From Pseudomonas fluorescens (GTDB lineage Bacteria; Pseudomonadota; Alphaproteobacteria; UBA2136; UBA6156), in assembly GCA_003241595.1 (NCBI GenBank), contig QFOU01000009.1, positions 1-29,852 on the forward strand: 29,852 bases of DNA, in the 5' to 3' direction. Numbering within the stretch: the first letter of the stretch is position 1; each line of letters opens with the position of its first letter. This document shows positions 22,548-28,748 of this stretch, one piece after another. The position numbers were made by a program, and so were the translations under genes. The notes beneath the pieces are model-generated. The model was not told where the DNA came from. It ran no database searches and saw only the letters and a program-made list of their open reading frames with translations.

Positions 22548-23525
22548 TTAGGCTTTTTTCTCGAGGTGGCCACCGAAGCCGAAGCGCATGGCGGAGAGCA
22601 TTTTATCGCCATAGGTGCTGAGGCTGCGCGAGCTGAAGCGGGCCCAGAGAGACGCGGCTAGTACAGGGATGGGTACGCCTTGTTCGACGGCGGCATCGAC
22701 GGTCCAGCGACCTTCGCCGGAATCGGACACGGAGCTACTGAAGGCGTCGAGGTTTTCATCGGTGGCGAGGGCCTGCGCGGTGAGATCGAGCAGCCAGGAC
22801 GAGACCACGCTGCCACGGCGCCAGACTTCGGCAATATCGCCCATGTTGAGGTCGAAGCGCATATCTTCCGGCAGGGCGGGGCTGTTTTTATGCTTCATGA
22901 CGTTGAAGCCTTCGGCGAAGGCCTGCATCATGCCATATTCGATACCGTTGTGGATCATCTTCACAAAATGGCCGGACCCGGCGGGACCGCAGTGGAGGTA
23001 GCCTTCTTCCGCCGTGGGGTTGCGGCCTTCACGGCCCGGGGTGCGGGGGACGTTGCCGAGGCCGGGGGCCAACGCTTTGAAGATGGGATCGAGGTGGTCG
23101 ACGGCCTGTTTTTCGCCGCCGATCATCATGCAGTAGCCGCGCTCCAGCCCCCAGACGCCGCCGGAGGTGCCGACATCGATATAGGTGATGCCGTGGGCTT
23201 TCAGTTCACCTGCGCGGCGGATGTCGTCTTTGTACATGGTGTTGCCGCCATCGATGATGATATCGCCGGGTTGCATGTGGCGGGCGACTTCGGTGATGGT
23301 CGTTTCGGTAATCGTACCGGCGGGCAGCATGATCCAGACCGTGCGGGGCGCTTGGAGCTTGTCGACCATATCGGCAATGCTGGTGGCTGGAACGGCGCCT
23401 TTGGCGGCGAGGGCATCGACGGCGGCTGCGTTGGTGTCGAATACCACGGTGCTGTGGCCGTGGTTCATGAGGCGCTGGCTGATGTTGCCGCCCATACGGC
23501 CGAGGCCGATAATTCCGATGTGCAT
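22548..23525 (-). CDS. gnd: 6-phosphogluconate dehydrogenase (decarboxylating), short GntZ/YqeC type
   Basis: This enzyme converts 6-phosphogluconate to ribulose 5-phosphate and CO2, producing NAD(P)H. At 325 residues it belongs to the short class (about 300-330, versus about 470 for E. coli Gnd). The Rossmann motif 'GIIGLGRMGGNISQRL' lies at 4-19. 'IDGGNTMYKDD', 'YIDVGTSGGVWGLERGYCMMIGG' and the catalytic 'GSGHFVKMIHNGIEYGMMQ' with Lys and Asn follow. TAGGAG lies 8 bases before the ATG. It is the first gene of the operon, so the promoter lies in the 23526-23630 region. Confidence 0.96.
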   Translation of the reverse strand: MHIGIIGLGRMGGNISQRLMNHGHSTVVFDTNAAAVDALAAKGAVPATSIADMVDKLQAPRTVWIMLPAGTITETTITEVARHMQPGDIIIDGGNTMYKDDIRRAGELKAHGITYIDVGTSGGVWGLERGYCMMIGGEKQAVDHLDPIFKALAPGLGNVPRTPGREGRNPTAEEGYLHCGPAGSGHFVKMIHNGIEYGMMQAFAEGFNVMKHKNSPALPEDMRFDLNMGDIAEVWRRGSVVSSWLLDLTAQALATDENLDAFSSSVSDSGEGRWTVDAAVEQGVPIPVLAASLWARFSSRSLSTYGDKMLSAMRFGFGGHLEKKA

Positions 23526-23594
23526 GGTGTGCTCCTAACTAATACGGCGGGTTTGTAACACATTTATTCTGGATACGGAATTACGGATTCGCCG

Positions 23595-23611
23595 TGCAAA
23601 CAGCGTTTGCA
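23595..23611. promoter_or_regulatory. Perfect dyad TGCAAAC-AGC-GTTTGCA between gnd and the radical SAM gene
   Basis: Seven-base inverted repeats (23595-23601 and 23605-23611) with a 3-base spacer lie 70 bases upstream of gnd. They overlap the inferred -35 of the divergent radical SAM promoter. This resembles an operator; the regulator is unknown. Confidence 0.5.
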
Positions 23612-23634
23612 ATGTGGAAGGAATCGGTTATATT
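23606..23634 (+). promoter_or_regulatory. Inferred sigma70-type promoter of the radical SAM operon
   Basis: TTTGCA (23606-23611), a 17-base spacer and TATATT (23629-23634) form a plausible promoter with a start near 23641. The -10 lies in the left arm of the adjacent palindrome. Confidence 0.45.
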
Positions 23635-23658
23635 GATTTTTGAACATTAATCAATATA
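23629..23658. promoter_or_regulatory. Operator-like palindrome upstream of the radical SAM gene, shared with alkB
   Basis: TATATTGATT (23629-23638) and AATCAATATA (23649-23658) are perfect 10-base inverted repeats with a 10-base spacer TTTGAACATT. Its inner 21 bases (23633-23653) match a site before alkB at 19 of 21 positions. It ends 10 bases before the start codon. Confidence 0.65.
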
Positions 23659-23668
23659 GGGTGGGGCC

Positions 23669-24913
23669 ATGGAGACAGCGGCGAAGTTGGCGATTCTTTC
23701 GGATGCGGCCAAATACGATGCTAGCTGCGCAAGCGGTGGAGGTAAAGGGGATGGGTTGCGAAAAACCCAGGACGGCGGGATTGGCAACACCCGTACCAGC
23801 GGCATTTGCCATAGCTACACCCCGGATGGCCGTTGCGTCTCGCTATTGAAAATTTTAATGACGAACTTTTGTATCTTTGACTGCAAATACTGTGTAAACC
23901 GCGTGTCTTCGGATACGCCGCGGGCACGGTTCAGTGTGAGTGAAGTGGTGAACCTGACGCTGGATTTTTACCGGCGCAATTACATTGAGGGATTGTTTTT
24001 GAGTTCGGGGATCATCCGTAACTCGGACTACACCATGGAGCAGCTAGTGGCGGTGGCGAAGAGTTTGCGGCAGGAGCATGGATTTGGCGGTTATATTCAC
24101 CTCAAGACGATTCCAGGGGCTTCGAATGATTTATTGGCGGAAGCGGGGCTGTATGCCGACCGGTTGAGCGTGAATATTGAATTGCCGACACCGGCGGATA
24201 TTAGTCAACTGGCGCCGGAGAAAAATCATACTATGCTGGAGAACAATATGCGGCGCATCCGTATTGAGACCGAGGAGAACCGGGATGCGCGCAAGACGTT
24301 CAAGACAGCGCCGGTGTATGCACCGGGCGGGCAGAGTACCCAGATGATTGTGGGAGCGACGCCCACGGCGGACCGTGCGATCTTACAGACGGCCCACCAT
24401 ATGTACCAGACCTATGGCATGCGGCGGGTGTATTACTCGGCGTTCAGCCCGATTCCTCATGCCGATAACCGTTTGCCGCTGGTGGCGCCGCCGTTGGTGC
24501 GGGAGCACCGGTTGTATCAGAGCGACTGGTTGTTGCGGTTTTACGGGTACACGGTGGATGAAGTAGTGCCACCGGACACGCCGGACTTGGATTTGGGGGT
24601 TGACCCGAAAGTGGCGTGGGCGTTGCGAAATCCGCAGTTTTTTCCGTTGGACATCAATAAAGCGAGTAAGCGGGAGTTGTTGCGGGTACCGGGGTTTGGG
24701 GTGCAGGGGGTGAAGCGGATACTGGCGGCACGGCGGTTTCAGACATTACGCTTGATTGACCTAGTACAAATGCGGATCGGGCTGTTGAAAGCGACGCCGT
24801 TTATTATAACGGCGGATAAAAATCCGGATACCAAGATTCTGGATGCGCAGGACTTTGTACAGAAGGTGCGCAGCCGGTTGATTGTGCCGCAGCAGATGAG
24901 TTTGGTGCTGTAG
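23669..24913 (+). CDS. Putative DNA modification/repair radical SAM protein with C-terminal HhH motif
   Basis: This 414-residue protein belongs to the radical SAM family found beside DUF4130 and uracil-DNA-glycosylase-like proteins. The iron-sulfur motif is 'NFCIFDCKYC' (C68, C72, C75; CX3CX2C). The N-terminus has extra cysteines (C20, C47, C56) and 'GICHSYTPDGRCVSLLKIL'. 'YIHLKTIPGAS' and 'RVYYSAFSPIP' belong to the barrel. Near the C-terminus 'LDINKASKRELLRVPGFG' (327-344) is a helix-hairpin-helix DNA-binding motif. AGGGTGG precedes ATG at 23669. One base separates its stop from the DUF4130 gene. The reaction is unknown; DNA repair is predicted from domain content and context, by analogy to spore photoproduct lyase-type chemistry. 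Confidence 0.9.
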   Translation: METAAKLAILSDAAKYDASCASGGGKGDGLRKTQDGGIGNTRTSGICHSYTPDGRCVSLLKILMTNFCIFDCKYCVNRVSSDTPRARFSVSEVVNLTLDFYRRNYIEGLFLSSGIIRNSDYTMEQLVAVAKSLRQEHGFGGYIHLKTIPGASNDLLAEAGLYADRLSVNIELPTPADISQLAPEKNHTMLENNMRRIRIETEENRDARKTFKTAPVYAPGGQSTQMIVGATPTADRAILQTAHHMYQTYGMRRVYYSAFSPIPHADNRLPLVAPPLVREHRLYQSDWLLRFYGYTVDEVVPPDTPDLDLGVDPKVAWALRNPQFFPLDINKASKRELLRVPGFGVQGVKRILAARRFQTLRLIDLVQMRIGLLKATPFIITADKNPDTKILDAQDFVQKVRSRLIVPQQMSLVL

Positions 24914-24914
24914 C

Positions 24915-25736
24915 ATGTTGAGTTTGCAGGCGGTGACATTTGAAGAGTTTCGAGGTCAGGCACGGCGGTTAATACTGGCTGGCGTGACGCCCGATGAAGT
25001 GACGTGGCTGGGGTATAAAGGGTTGTTTGGTGGGGCGGAAATTCCCGAGGGGGAGGGGCAACTGTCGGTGCCGAAGCCTTATGTGCAATTGGCACGAAGT
25101 GTGGCGTGTCATGCGGATGCGTTGCGGTGGAATTATCTGTACCGGGCGCTGTGGCGGATACAGAAAGGTGAAGCGCGGTTGTTGCATAACCCGGCCGACC
25201 CGCTGGTAAGTAAGTTGAATGTGATGGCGAAGCAGGTGGGGCGCGATATTCATAAGATGCATGCGTTTGTGCGATTCCGGAAAACCGAGGTGGATGGGTT
25301 GGAGACGTATCTGGCGTGGCATTGTCCTGATCACCGGATTCTGACATTGGCGGCGCCTTTTTTTGTGAACCGCTTCCGGCACCAGCGCTGGGGAATTGCG
25401 ACACCACTTGAAAGTTGCAGCTGGGATGGAGAGGGCTTGGTGTGGGGGGAAGGGCTGCCGCAAAATGTGATGCCGGCTGAAGACGCGGTGGAGGAGTTGT
25501 GGCGGACGTATTACCGGCACATTTTCAACCCCGCGCGGATCAAGATCAAAATGATGAAAAGCGAGATGCCGGTGCGGCACTGGCGCACATTACCTGAGAC
25601 GCAGGACATTGCGCAGATGTTGAAAGATGGGCCGGAGCGGGTGGAGGCGATGCTGCGGCATGCGGTGACCTCTTCCGACCGGAGTTTAAAGCGCGCGACG
25701 GTGGTGAAACGGCGGATGATGGCAGGCAAAAAGTAA
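24915..25736 (+). CDS. DUF4130-family predicted DNA metabolism protein
   Basis: This 273-residue protein belongs to the family that accompanies the radical SAM protein upstream. In other bacteria it is often fused to a uracil-DNA-glycosylase-like domain. Here the protein ends after the DUF4130 core, so no glycosylase is attached and none is visible elsewhere in the window. Recognisable stretches are 'DPLVSKLNVMAKQVGRDIHKMHAFVRFRK', 'AWHCPDHRILTLAAPFFVNRF', 'ELWRTYYRHIFNPARIKIKMMKSEMPVRHW' and a basic tail. It starts one base after the preceding stop without its own clear ribosome site, so translation is likely coupled. Biochemical role is unknown. Confidence 0.88.
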   Translation: MLSLQAVTFEEFRGQARRLILAGVTPDEVTWLGYKGLFGGAEIPEGEGQLSVPKPYVQLARSVACHADALRWNYLYRALWRIQKGEARLLHNPADPLVSKLNVMAKQVGRDIHKMHAFVRFRKTEVDGLETYLAWHCPDHRILTLAAPFFVNRFRHQRWGIATPLESCSWDGEGLVWGEGLPQNVMPAEDAVEELWRTYYRHIFNPARIKIKMMKSEMPVRHWRTLPETQDIAQMLKDGPERVEAMLRHAVTSSDRSLKRATVVKRRMMAGKK

Positions 25737-25760
25737 AACAAACCGGCCCTAAGGCCGGTT
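25735..25760 (-). terminator. Terminator between the DUF4130 and DUF892 genes
   Basis: AACCGGCC (25741-25748), loop CTAA and GGCCGGTT (25753-25760) form an 8-bp stem. On the minus strand it is followed by TTTGTTTTA, so it best serves the DUF892 gene; on the plus strand the T run is missing. Confidence 0.75.
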
Positions 25761-25774
25761 ATTGCGGGCTGCGG

Positions 25775-26287
25775 TTAGGCAGCTTTACGGGTGGACGACG
25801 TGCTGGTGGCGGTGGTTGTGACGGTTTCCGCCAGTTGAGTGAGGAGTTTATCGGTTTTGATTTCCTCCTGCAGGTTCTGGTCGAGCAGTTTGGCGGCGTC
25901 CTTCATGTTGAGTTGCTTGGCGAGCGAGCAGAGCATGCTGTAGCGCGCGATCTCGTAGTGCTCCACCGCGCGGCCGGTGCCAGCGAGGGCGGTGTCAATC
26001 ACGGAGCTATTACCGAAGTCTTCGATGGTTTCCTTACCTTCTTCAATAATACCTTGAATGGCTTCGCAGACCACGCCCTGGGCACGCTTTTCAAGAATTT
26101 TGAAGACTTCTTCCAAGCGTTCGACCTGACCGGCGGTTTCTTCGCGGTGTGTTTCAAACGCTTCCTGAAGTTCGGCAGACTGGGCGGCCTTGGCCATTTT
26201 GGGCAGGGTTTTATAGATCTGCTTTTCGGCGTAGTAGATATCTTTGAGATTGTGGAGGAACAGATCGTTCAGGTCTTTTTGTGCCAT
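25775..26287 (-). CDS. DUF892 (YciE/YciF-type) ferritin-like stress protein
   Basis: This soluble, four-helix-bundle protein of 170 residues belongs to the YciF/YciE family. Typical blocks are 'DLFLHNLKDIYYAEKQIYKTLPKMAKAA', 'SAELQEAFETHREETAGQVERLEEVF', 'AIQGIIEEG' and 'AVEHYEIARYSMLCSLA'. Glu and His residues are placed as in ferritin-like metal sites. The tail is Thr/Ser-rich. I chose ATG at 26287, which follows AAAAGGAAAA and begins the family N-terminus; an upstream start would add 20 residues. An EcfG-like promoter overlaps the 3' end of the gene behind it. Family members are induced by osmotic and stationary-phase stress; the function is not well defined. Confidence 0.9.
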   Translation of the reverse strand: MAQKDLNDLFLHNLKDIYYAEKQIYKTLPKMAKAAQSAELQEAFETHREETAGQVERLEEVFKILEKRAQGVVCEAIQGIIEEGKETIEDFGNSSVIDTALAGTGRAVEHYEIARYSMLCSLAKQLNMKDAAKLLDQNLQEEIKTDKLLTQLAETVTTTATSTSSTRKAA

Positions 26288-26327
26288 GTCGTTTTTCCTT
26301 TTATGAGTTGTGTGGGGGCCGAGAGGG

Positions 26328-26352
26328 AATGGTGTTTTGCGTCTCATGTTCC
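26328..26352 (-). promoter_or_regulatory. EcfG-like promoter of the DUF892 gene
   Basis: On the minus strand GGAAC (26352-26348), a 16-base spacer and CATT (26331-26328) match the EcfG consensus with one -10 mismatch. The leader would be about 34 bases. The -35 lies inside the last codons of the gamma-glutamylcyclotransferase gene. Confidence 0.55.
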
Positions 26353-26943
26353 GTGGATGTGGCGATTTAGATTTTGCAGATAAGGGTCGTGTTGATGAGC
26401 GGCTTCAAAGGCCTGAATGACGTCGGTAAGATATTCATAGTTGGTACCTTGAGTGCCTTGGCGGGTGCCGAGGAGAGCGGCGGTTTCGGTGAGCGATAGA
26501 CCGGTCCAGAGGGCGGGGCTGGCGAGATCGGTGGTCATGGTGAGTAGCATATGGCCGTCGTGTTGGATCCACTGCGGTGCGTAGAAGGGAAGAAGCATTT
26601 CCTGTTCCCAGACGGGAATAAGGCTTTGGTGAGTTTCGGTGTCGGATAGCAGGTAGGCTATACCAGGGCATTCTCCGCCGGGAATAAGGCCCAGAGTAAG
26701 GCCGGGGGAGGTGGGAGTACCGCGGTTGAGAGGGTCGGCGAGATGGAATTCGCGGTGCCACCCTAACAGCGTGAAGGGTTTGGCGTGCACATATTTGAAG
26801 GGTGGCCTTTTGGCAAGCAGACCGTACACGAACAGCCATGTACCGGCGGCGGACGGAGGTTTGGCCTTGAGCGTTGCATTGAGGTTCCTGAGTTGTTGAG
26901 AGGGCCTGCGCAGGTTGGGTTTGAAGGGTAGATCCGGTTTCAT
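26344..26943 (-). CDS. ChaC-like gamma-glutamylcyclotransferase
   Basis: ChaC-type enzymes cleave the gamma-glutamyl group of glutathione to give 5-oxoproline. The 199-residue protein shows 'TWLFVYGLLAKRPPF' (35-49), 'LLGWHREFHLADPLNRGTPTSPGLTLGLIPGGECPGIAYLL' pieces and 'VWEQEMLLPFYAPQW' (111-125), where E115 probably is the catalytic acid. The usual YGSL substrate loop reads YGLL here, and the following Trp is replaced by Lys, so activity or substrate may differ. Start ATG at 26943; the ribosome site is weak. It lies 37 bases after alkB in the same direction. Confidence 0.82.
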   Translation of the reverse strand: MKPDLPFKPNLRRPSQQLRNLNATLKAKPPSAAGTWLFVYGLLAKRPPFKYVHAKPFTLLGWHREFHLADPLNRGTPTSPGLTLGLIPGGECPGIAYLLSDTETHQSLIPVWEQEMLLPFYAPQWIQHDGHMLLTMTTDLASPALWTGLSLTETAALLGTRQGTQGTNYEYLTDVIQAFEAAHQHDPYLQNLNRHIHGT

Positions 26944-26980
26944 CACCCAGCTAATAAAGCCGTGGGGGATTTAGTTCCGC

Positions 26981-27565
26981 TTAAGGTTTATAGTTGCGAA
27001 AGGTTATAGAGTAGCGGAGTTGTTCCACCGGCGGGATGCTGTGTTCCCATTGTGTACGGGATTCTCCGCTGATGAGATACGCGGAGCGCGGTGCCGCCAT
27101 GAGATTGATGCGTGCCCATGTATGAGCTGGTTGTGTTGTGCGCAGACGCAGGCGGAACGTGCAAGGTGCGCTCAATGAAATACCGACGATCTTCTCGAAC
27201 ATCGGGCGATCGCGATGCCAGCCAATGCCGGCGCCGGGGGCATATTCGGTGACGATGGCCTGTTGCAGATCTTCGGGGTTCATCTCTGCAAAGGTGGCGG
27301 CTTTGGTGCGGAGGTTGTGGAGAAAGGTGGGAATGGGTTCCGCAGTGTGAAGCGTATGGGTGTTGAAGTCATAATCCCAGCCATAGGAGATGACGCGGCG
27401 GTGCCCTTCGTAGCCTTCGTACTCGAAATGTTTAAAGGGCAGCGGTTGAATGGTTGCGAGTAACGCGGCTTCTTCTTGGGGAGTAATCAGGTCTTCCATC
27501 AGGCGGAAACCGGATGGGTAGATGGGTGGTGCTTCTTCAAGAGAAAACAGGCTGGGTTGGGACAT
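26981..27565 (-). CDS. alkB: AlkB-like 2-oxoglutarate/Fe(II) dioxygenase
   Basis: AlkB enzymes remove alkyl groups from DNA or RNA bases by oxidative demethylation. The 194-residue protein shows the iron ligands 'GIGWHRDRPMF' (H and D) and distal 'EHSIPPVEQLRYSITFR'. The latter carries the third histidine and the arginine that binds 2-oxoglutarate. 'VTEYAPGAGIGWHRD' is typical of the short ALKBH-like bacterial class. ATG at 27565 has no ribosome site. The inferred promoter (TTGACA, 17 bases, AAAAAT) would start transcription at or next to the A of this ATG, so the mRNA may be leaderless. The promoter is covered by a site shared with the radical SAM/DUF4130 operon. Confidence 0.9.
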   Translation of the reverse strand: MSQPSLFSLEEAPPIYPSGFRLMEDLITPQEEAALLATIQPLPFKHFEYEGYEGHRRVISYGWDYDFNTHTLHTAEPIPTFLHNLRTKAATFAEMNPEDLQQAIVTEYAPGAGIGWHRDRPMFEKIVGISLSAPCTFRLRLRTTQPAHTWARINLMAAPRSAYLISGESRTQWEHSIPPVEQLRYSITFRNYKP

Positions 27566-27568
27566 GTT

Positions 27569-27589
27569 TTGATTTTTGAACGTTTATCA
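27569..27589. promoter_or_regulatory. alkB copy of the shared repair-gene operator
   Basis: The sequence TTGATTTTTGAAC followed by GTTTATCA matches the site at 23633-23653 at 19 of 21 positions. The partial palindrome TTGAT/ATCA is kept. It overlaps the spacer and -10 of the inferred alkB promoter, 3 bases before the start codon. Confidence 0.65.
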
Positions 27590-27600
27590 TGTAATGTCAA
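27572..27600 (-). promoter_or_regulatory. Inferred alkB promoter
   Basis: On the minus strand TTGACA (27600-27595) is a perfect -35. A 17-base spacer and AAAAAT (27577-27572, 4 of 6) follow. The expected start falls on the ATG at 27565. Confidence 0.5.
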
Positions 27601-27683
27601 GGCCGGATATATCTTGGCATAATGTGCTGAAGCAGCATGTCTTTTCTTTTATTTAAGACATTAAAAGAAGTAAGTGCGATGCA

Positions 27684-27708
27684 GGAACTTAACGGCTTGG
27701 GCGACATT
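27684..27708 (+). promoter_or_regulatory. EcfG-like promoter of the PhnA-like membrane protein gene
   Basis: GGAAC (27684-27688), a 16-base spacer and CATT (27705-27708) match the EcfG consensus with one -10 mismatch and give a leader of about 33 bases before ATG at 27748. Confidence 0.6.
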
Positions 27709-27747
27709 GCTTTTTCACTTCACCAAATGATGAAAAGGATAAGTAGA

Positions 27748-28632
27748 ATGGCTCGTATAACGCTCCCCGTGACAGGTAATCCTGTTGGAACGGCACCCAC
27801 TATTAATGTTTTTGAAGAGGTACTGAATGCGCCTTCGTCGATCAGCTGGCGCTCGGTGCTGGCTGGTGTGACCGTGGCATTGGCTGTGACCATTATTTTG
27901 AACCTGATTGGCATGGCCATTGGTTTTAGTACCGTGGACCCAGCGACCGGTGATACACCGAGCCTGATGGCCGTCTCCATCTGGGCCGCAATCTGGTATG
28001 TGATGACGGCTATTGTTGCTGCGTTTGCCGGGGGTTGGGTGGCATCTTACCTTTCGAACCGTAATTACGGACGTCTTGGTGCTTGGCATGGTTTGGTAAC
28101 GTGGGCAGTGAGCACGCTGGTGATGGTGTATCTGATCAGCTCGGCCATGGGCACCATGGTGGGCGGTACGTTAAGTGCCGTGGGAAGCACTGCACAGACT
28201 GCGGCACTCGCTTCGGCTCCGGCTACTGCAAATGTGAATCCACTGGATCAACTGGATAGTCAGGTACGTGCTTACAATGGCAATGATGCACGTGCCTTGA
28301 GCGACGTGACTACCCAGAACATCCGTCGCATGATTTACGGTGAGCCTGCCAACGTTGAGCAACTGCGTGCGCAAGCTGTAAACGCTGCCATGCGTGCTAA
28401 CAATATGACCGAAGAACAGGCCCGCGCTTATGTTGCTCAGTTGGAGCAGGATTACCGCGTGGCTGCCGAGCAGATCAAGACGAAGGCTGCCCAAGCGGCT
28501 GAGGCCACTGCCAAAGGTATTGCACGTGTATCATTGCTGGCTGCGCTGACGCTTATCTTTGGTGCGATTGCCGGCTGGATGGGTGGCAATACCGTGACCA
28601 ATATGCGTCGTGAGACTGTAGCTCGTCTTTAG
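27748..28632 (+). CDS. Stress-type inner membrane protein (PhnA-like family)
   Basis: This 294-residue membrane protein has about four helices: three near the start and one at the end (about 265-285 from the chosen start). Near the N-terminus is the recurring alphaproteobacterial block 'SWRSVLAGVTVALAVTIILNLIGMAIGFSTVDPATGD'. Next come 'FAGGWVASYLSNR' and 'GAWHGLVTWAVSTLVMVYLISSAMGTMVGG', then a soluble helical middle (about 170-255) rich in Ala/Gln/Glu. I chose ATG at 27748 because AAGGAT lies upstream and an EcfG-like promoter occupies the longer in-frame extension from 27637. Related proteins are often labelled PhnA-like or hypothetical. Function is unknown; a role in envelope stress is inferred only from the promoter. 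Confidence 0.8.
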   Translation: MARITLPVTGNPVGTAPTINVFEEVLNAPSSISWRSVLAGVTVALAVTIILNLIGMAIGFSTVDPATGDTPSLMAVSIWAAIWYVMTAIVAAFAGGWVASYLSNRNYGRLGAWHGLVTWAVSTLVMVYLISSAMGTMVGGTLSAVGSTAQTAALASAPATANVNPLDQLDSQVRAYNGNDARALSDVTTQNIRRMIYGEPANVEQLRAQAVNAAMRANNMTEEQARAYVAQLEQDYRVAAEQIKTKAAQAAEATAKGIARVSLLAALTLIFGAIAGWMGGNTVTNMRRETVARL

Positions 28633-28646
28633 TAATACGGGAACGG

Positions 28647-28675
28647 AAAGGGCGTGCTGCGGCACGCCCTTTTTT
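28647..28675 (+). terminator. Terminator after the PhnA-like membrane protein gene
   Basis: AAAGGGCGTGC (28647-28657), loop TGCG and GCACGCCCTTT (28662-28672) form an 11-bp stem with T6. Confidence 0.92.
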
Positions 28676-28697
28676 GTGGGAATGCCGTCTTAAATAT

Positions 28698-28720
28698 GAT
28701 ATTACTGAAATATCGTAATA
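28698..28720. promoter_or_regulatory. Overlapping dyads upstream of the luciferase-like gene
   Basis: GATATT-N5-AATATC (28698-28714) and TATTAC-N9-GTAATA (28700-28720) overlap in an AT-rich stretch 28 bases before the start codon. They could be an operator or part of the promoter. Confidence 0.35.
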
Positions 28721-28748
28721 CGGATGTGTGGTTTATTCGGGAGTTGTG

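Noticed and set aside
22680..23558. Open frame of 292 codons on the plus strand opposite gnd
   Set aside because: It is antisense to an unmistakable gnd gene and has low-complexity Gly/Ala/Asp/Val composition.
23633..23653. Canonical alphaproteobacterial LexA box
   Set aside because: Only one GTTC is present; the second GTTC seven bases away is missing in both copies. I report it as a shared site of unknown regulator instead.
26960..26980. GGAAC on the minus strand between alkB and the ChaC-like gene as an EcfG promoter
   Set aside because: The sequence 16-17 bases downstream is TTTA/TTAT, which does not fit the -10.
27637..27747. Longer N-terminus for the PhnA-like membrane protein
   Set aside because: The extension covers the EcfG-like promoter at 27684-27708, and the family N-terminus and ribosome site fit ATG at 27748.
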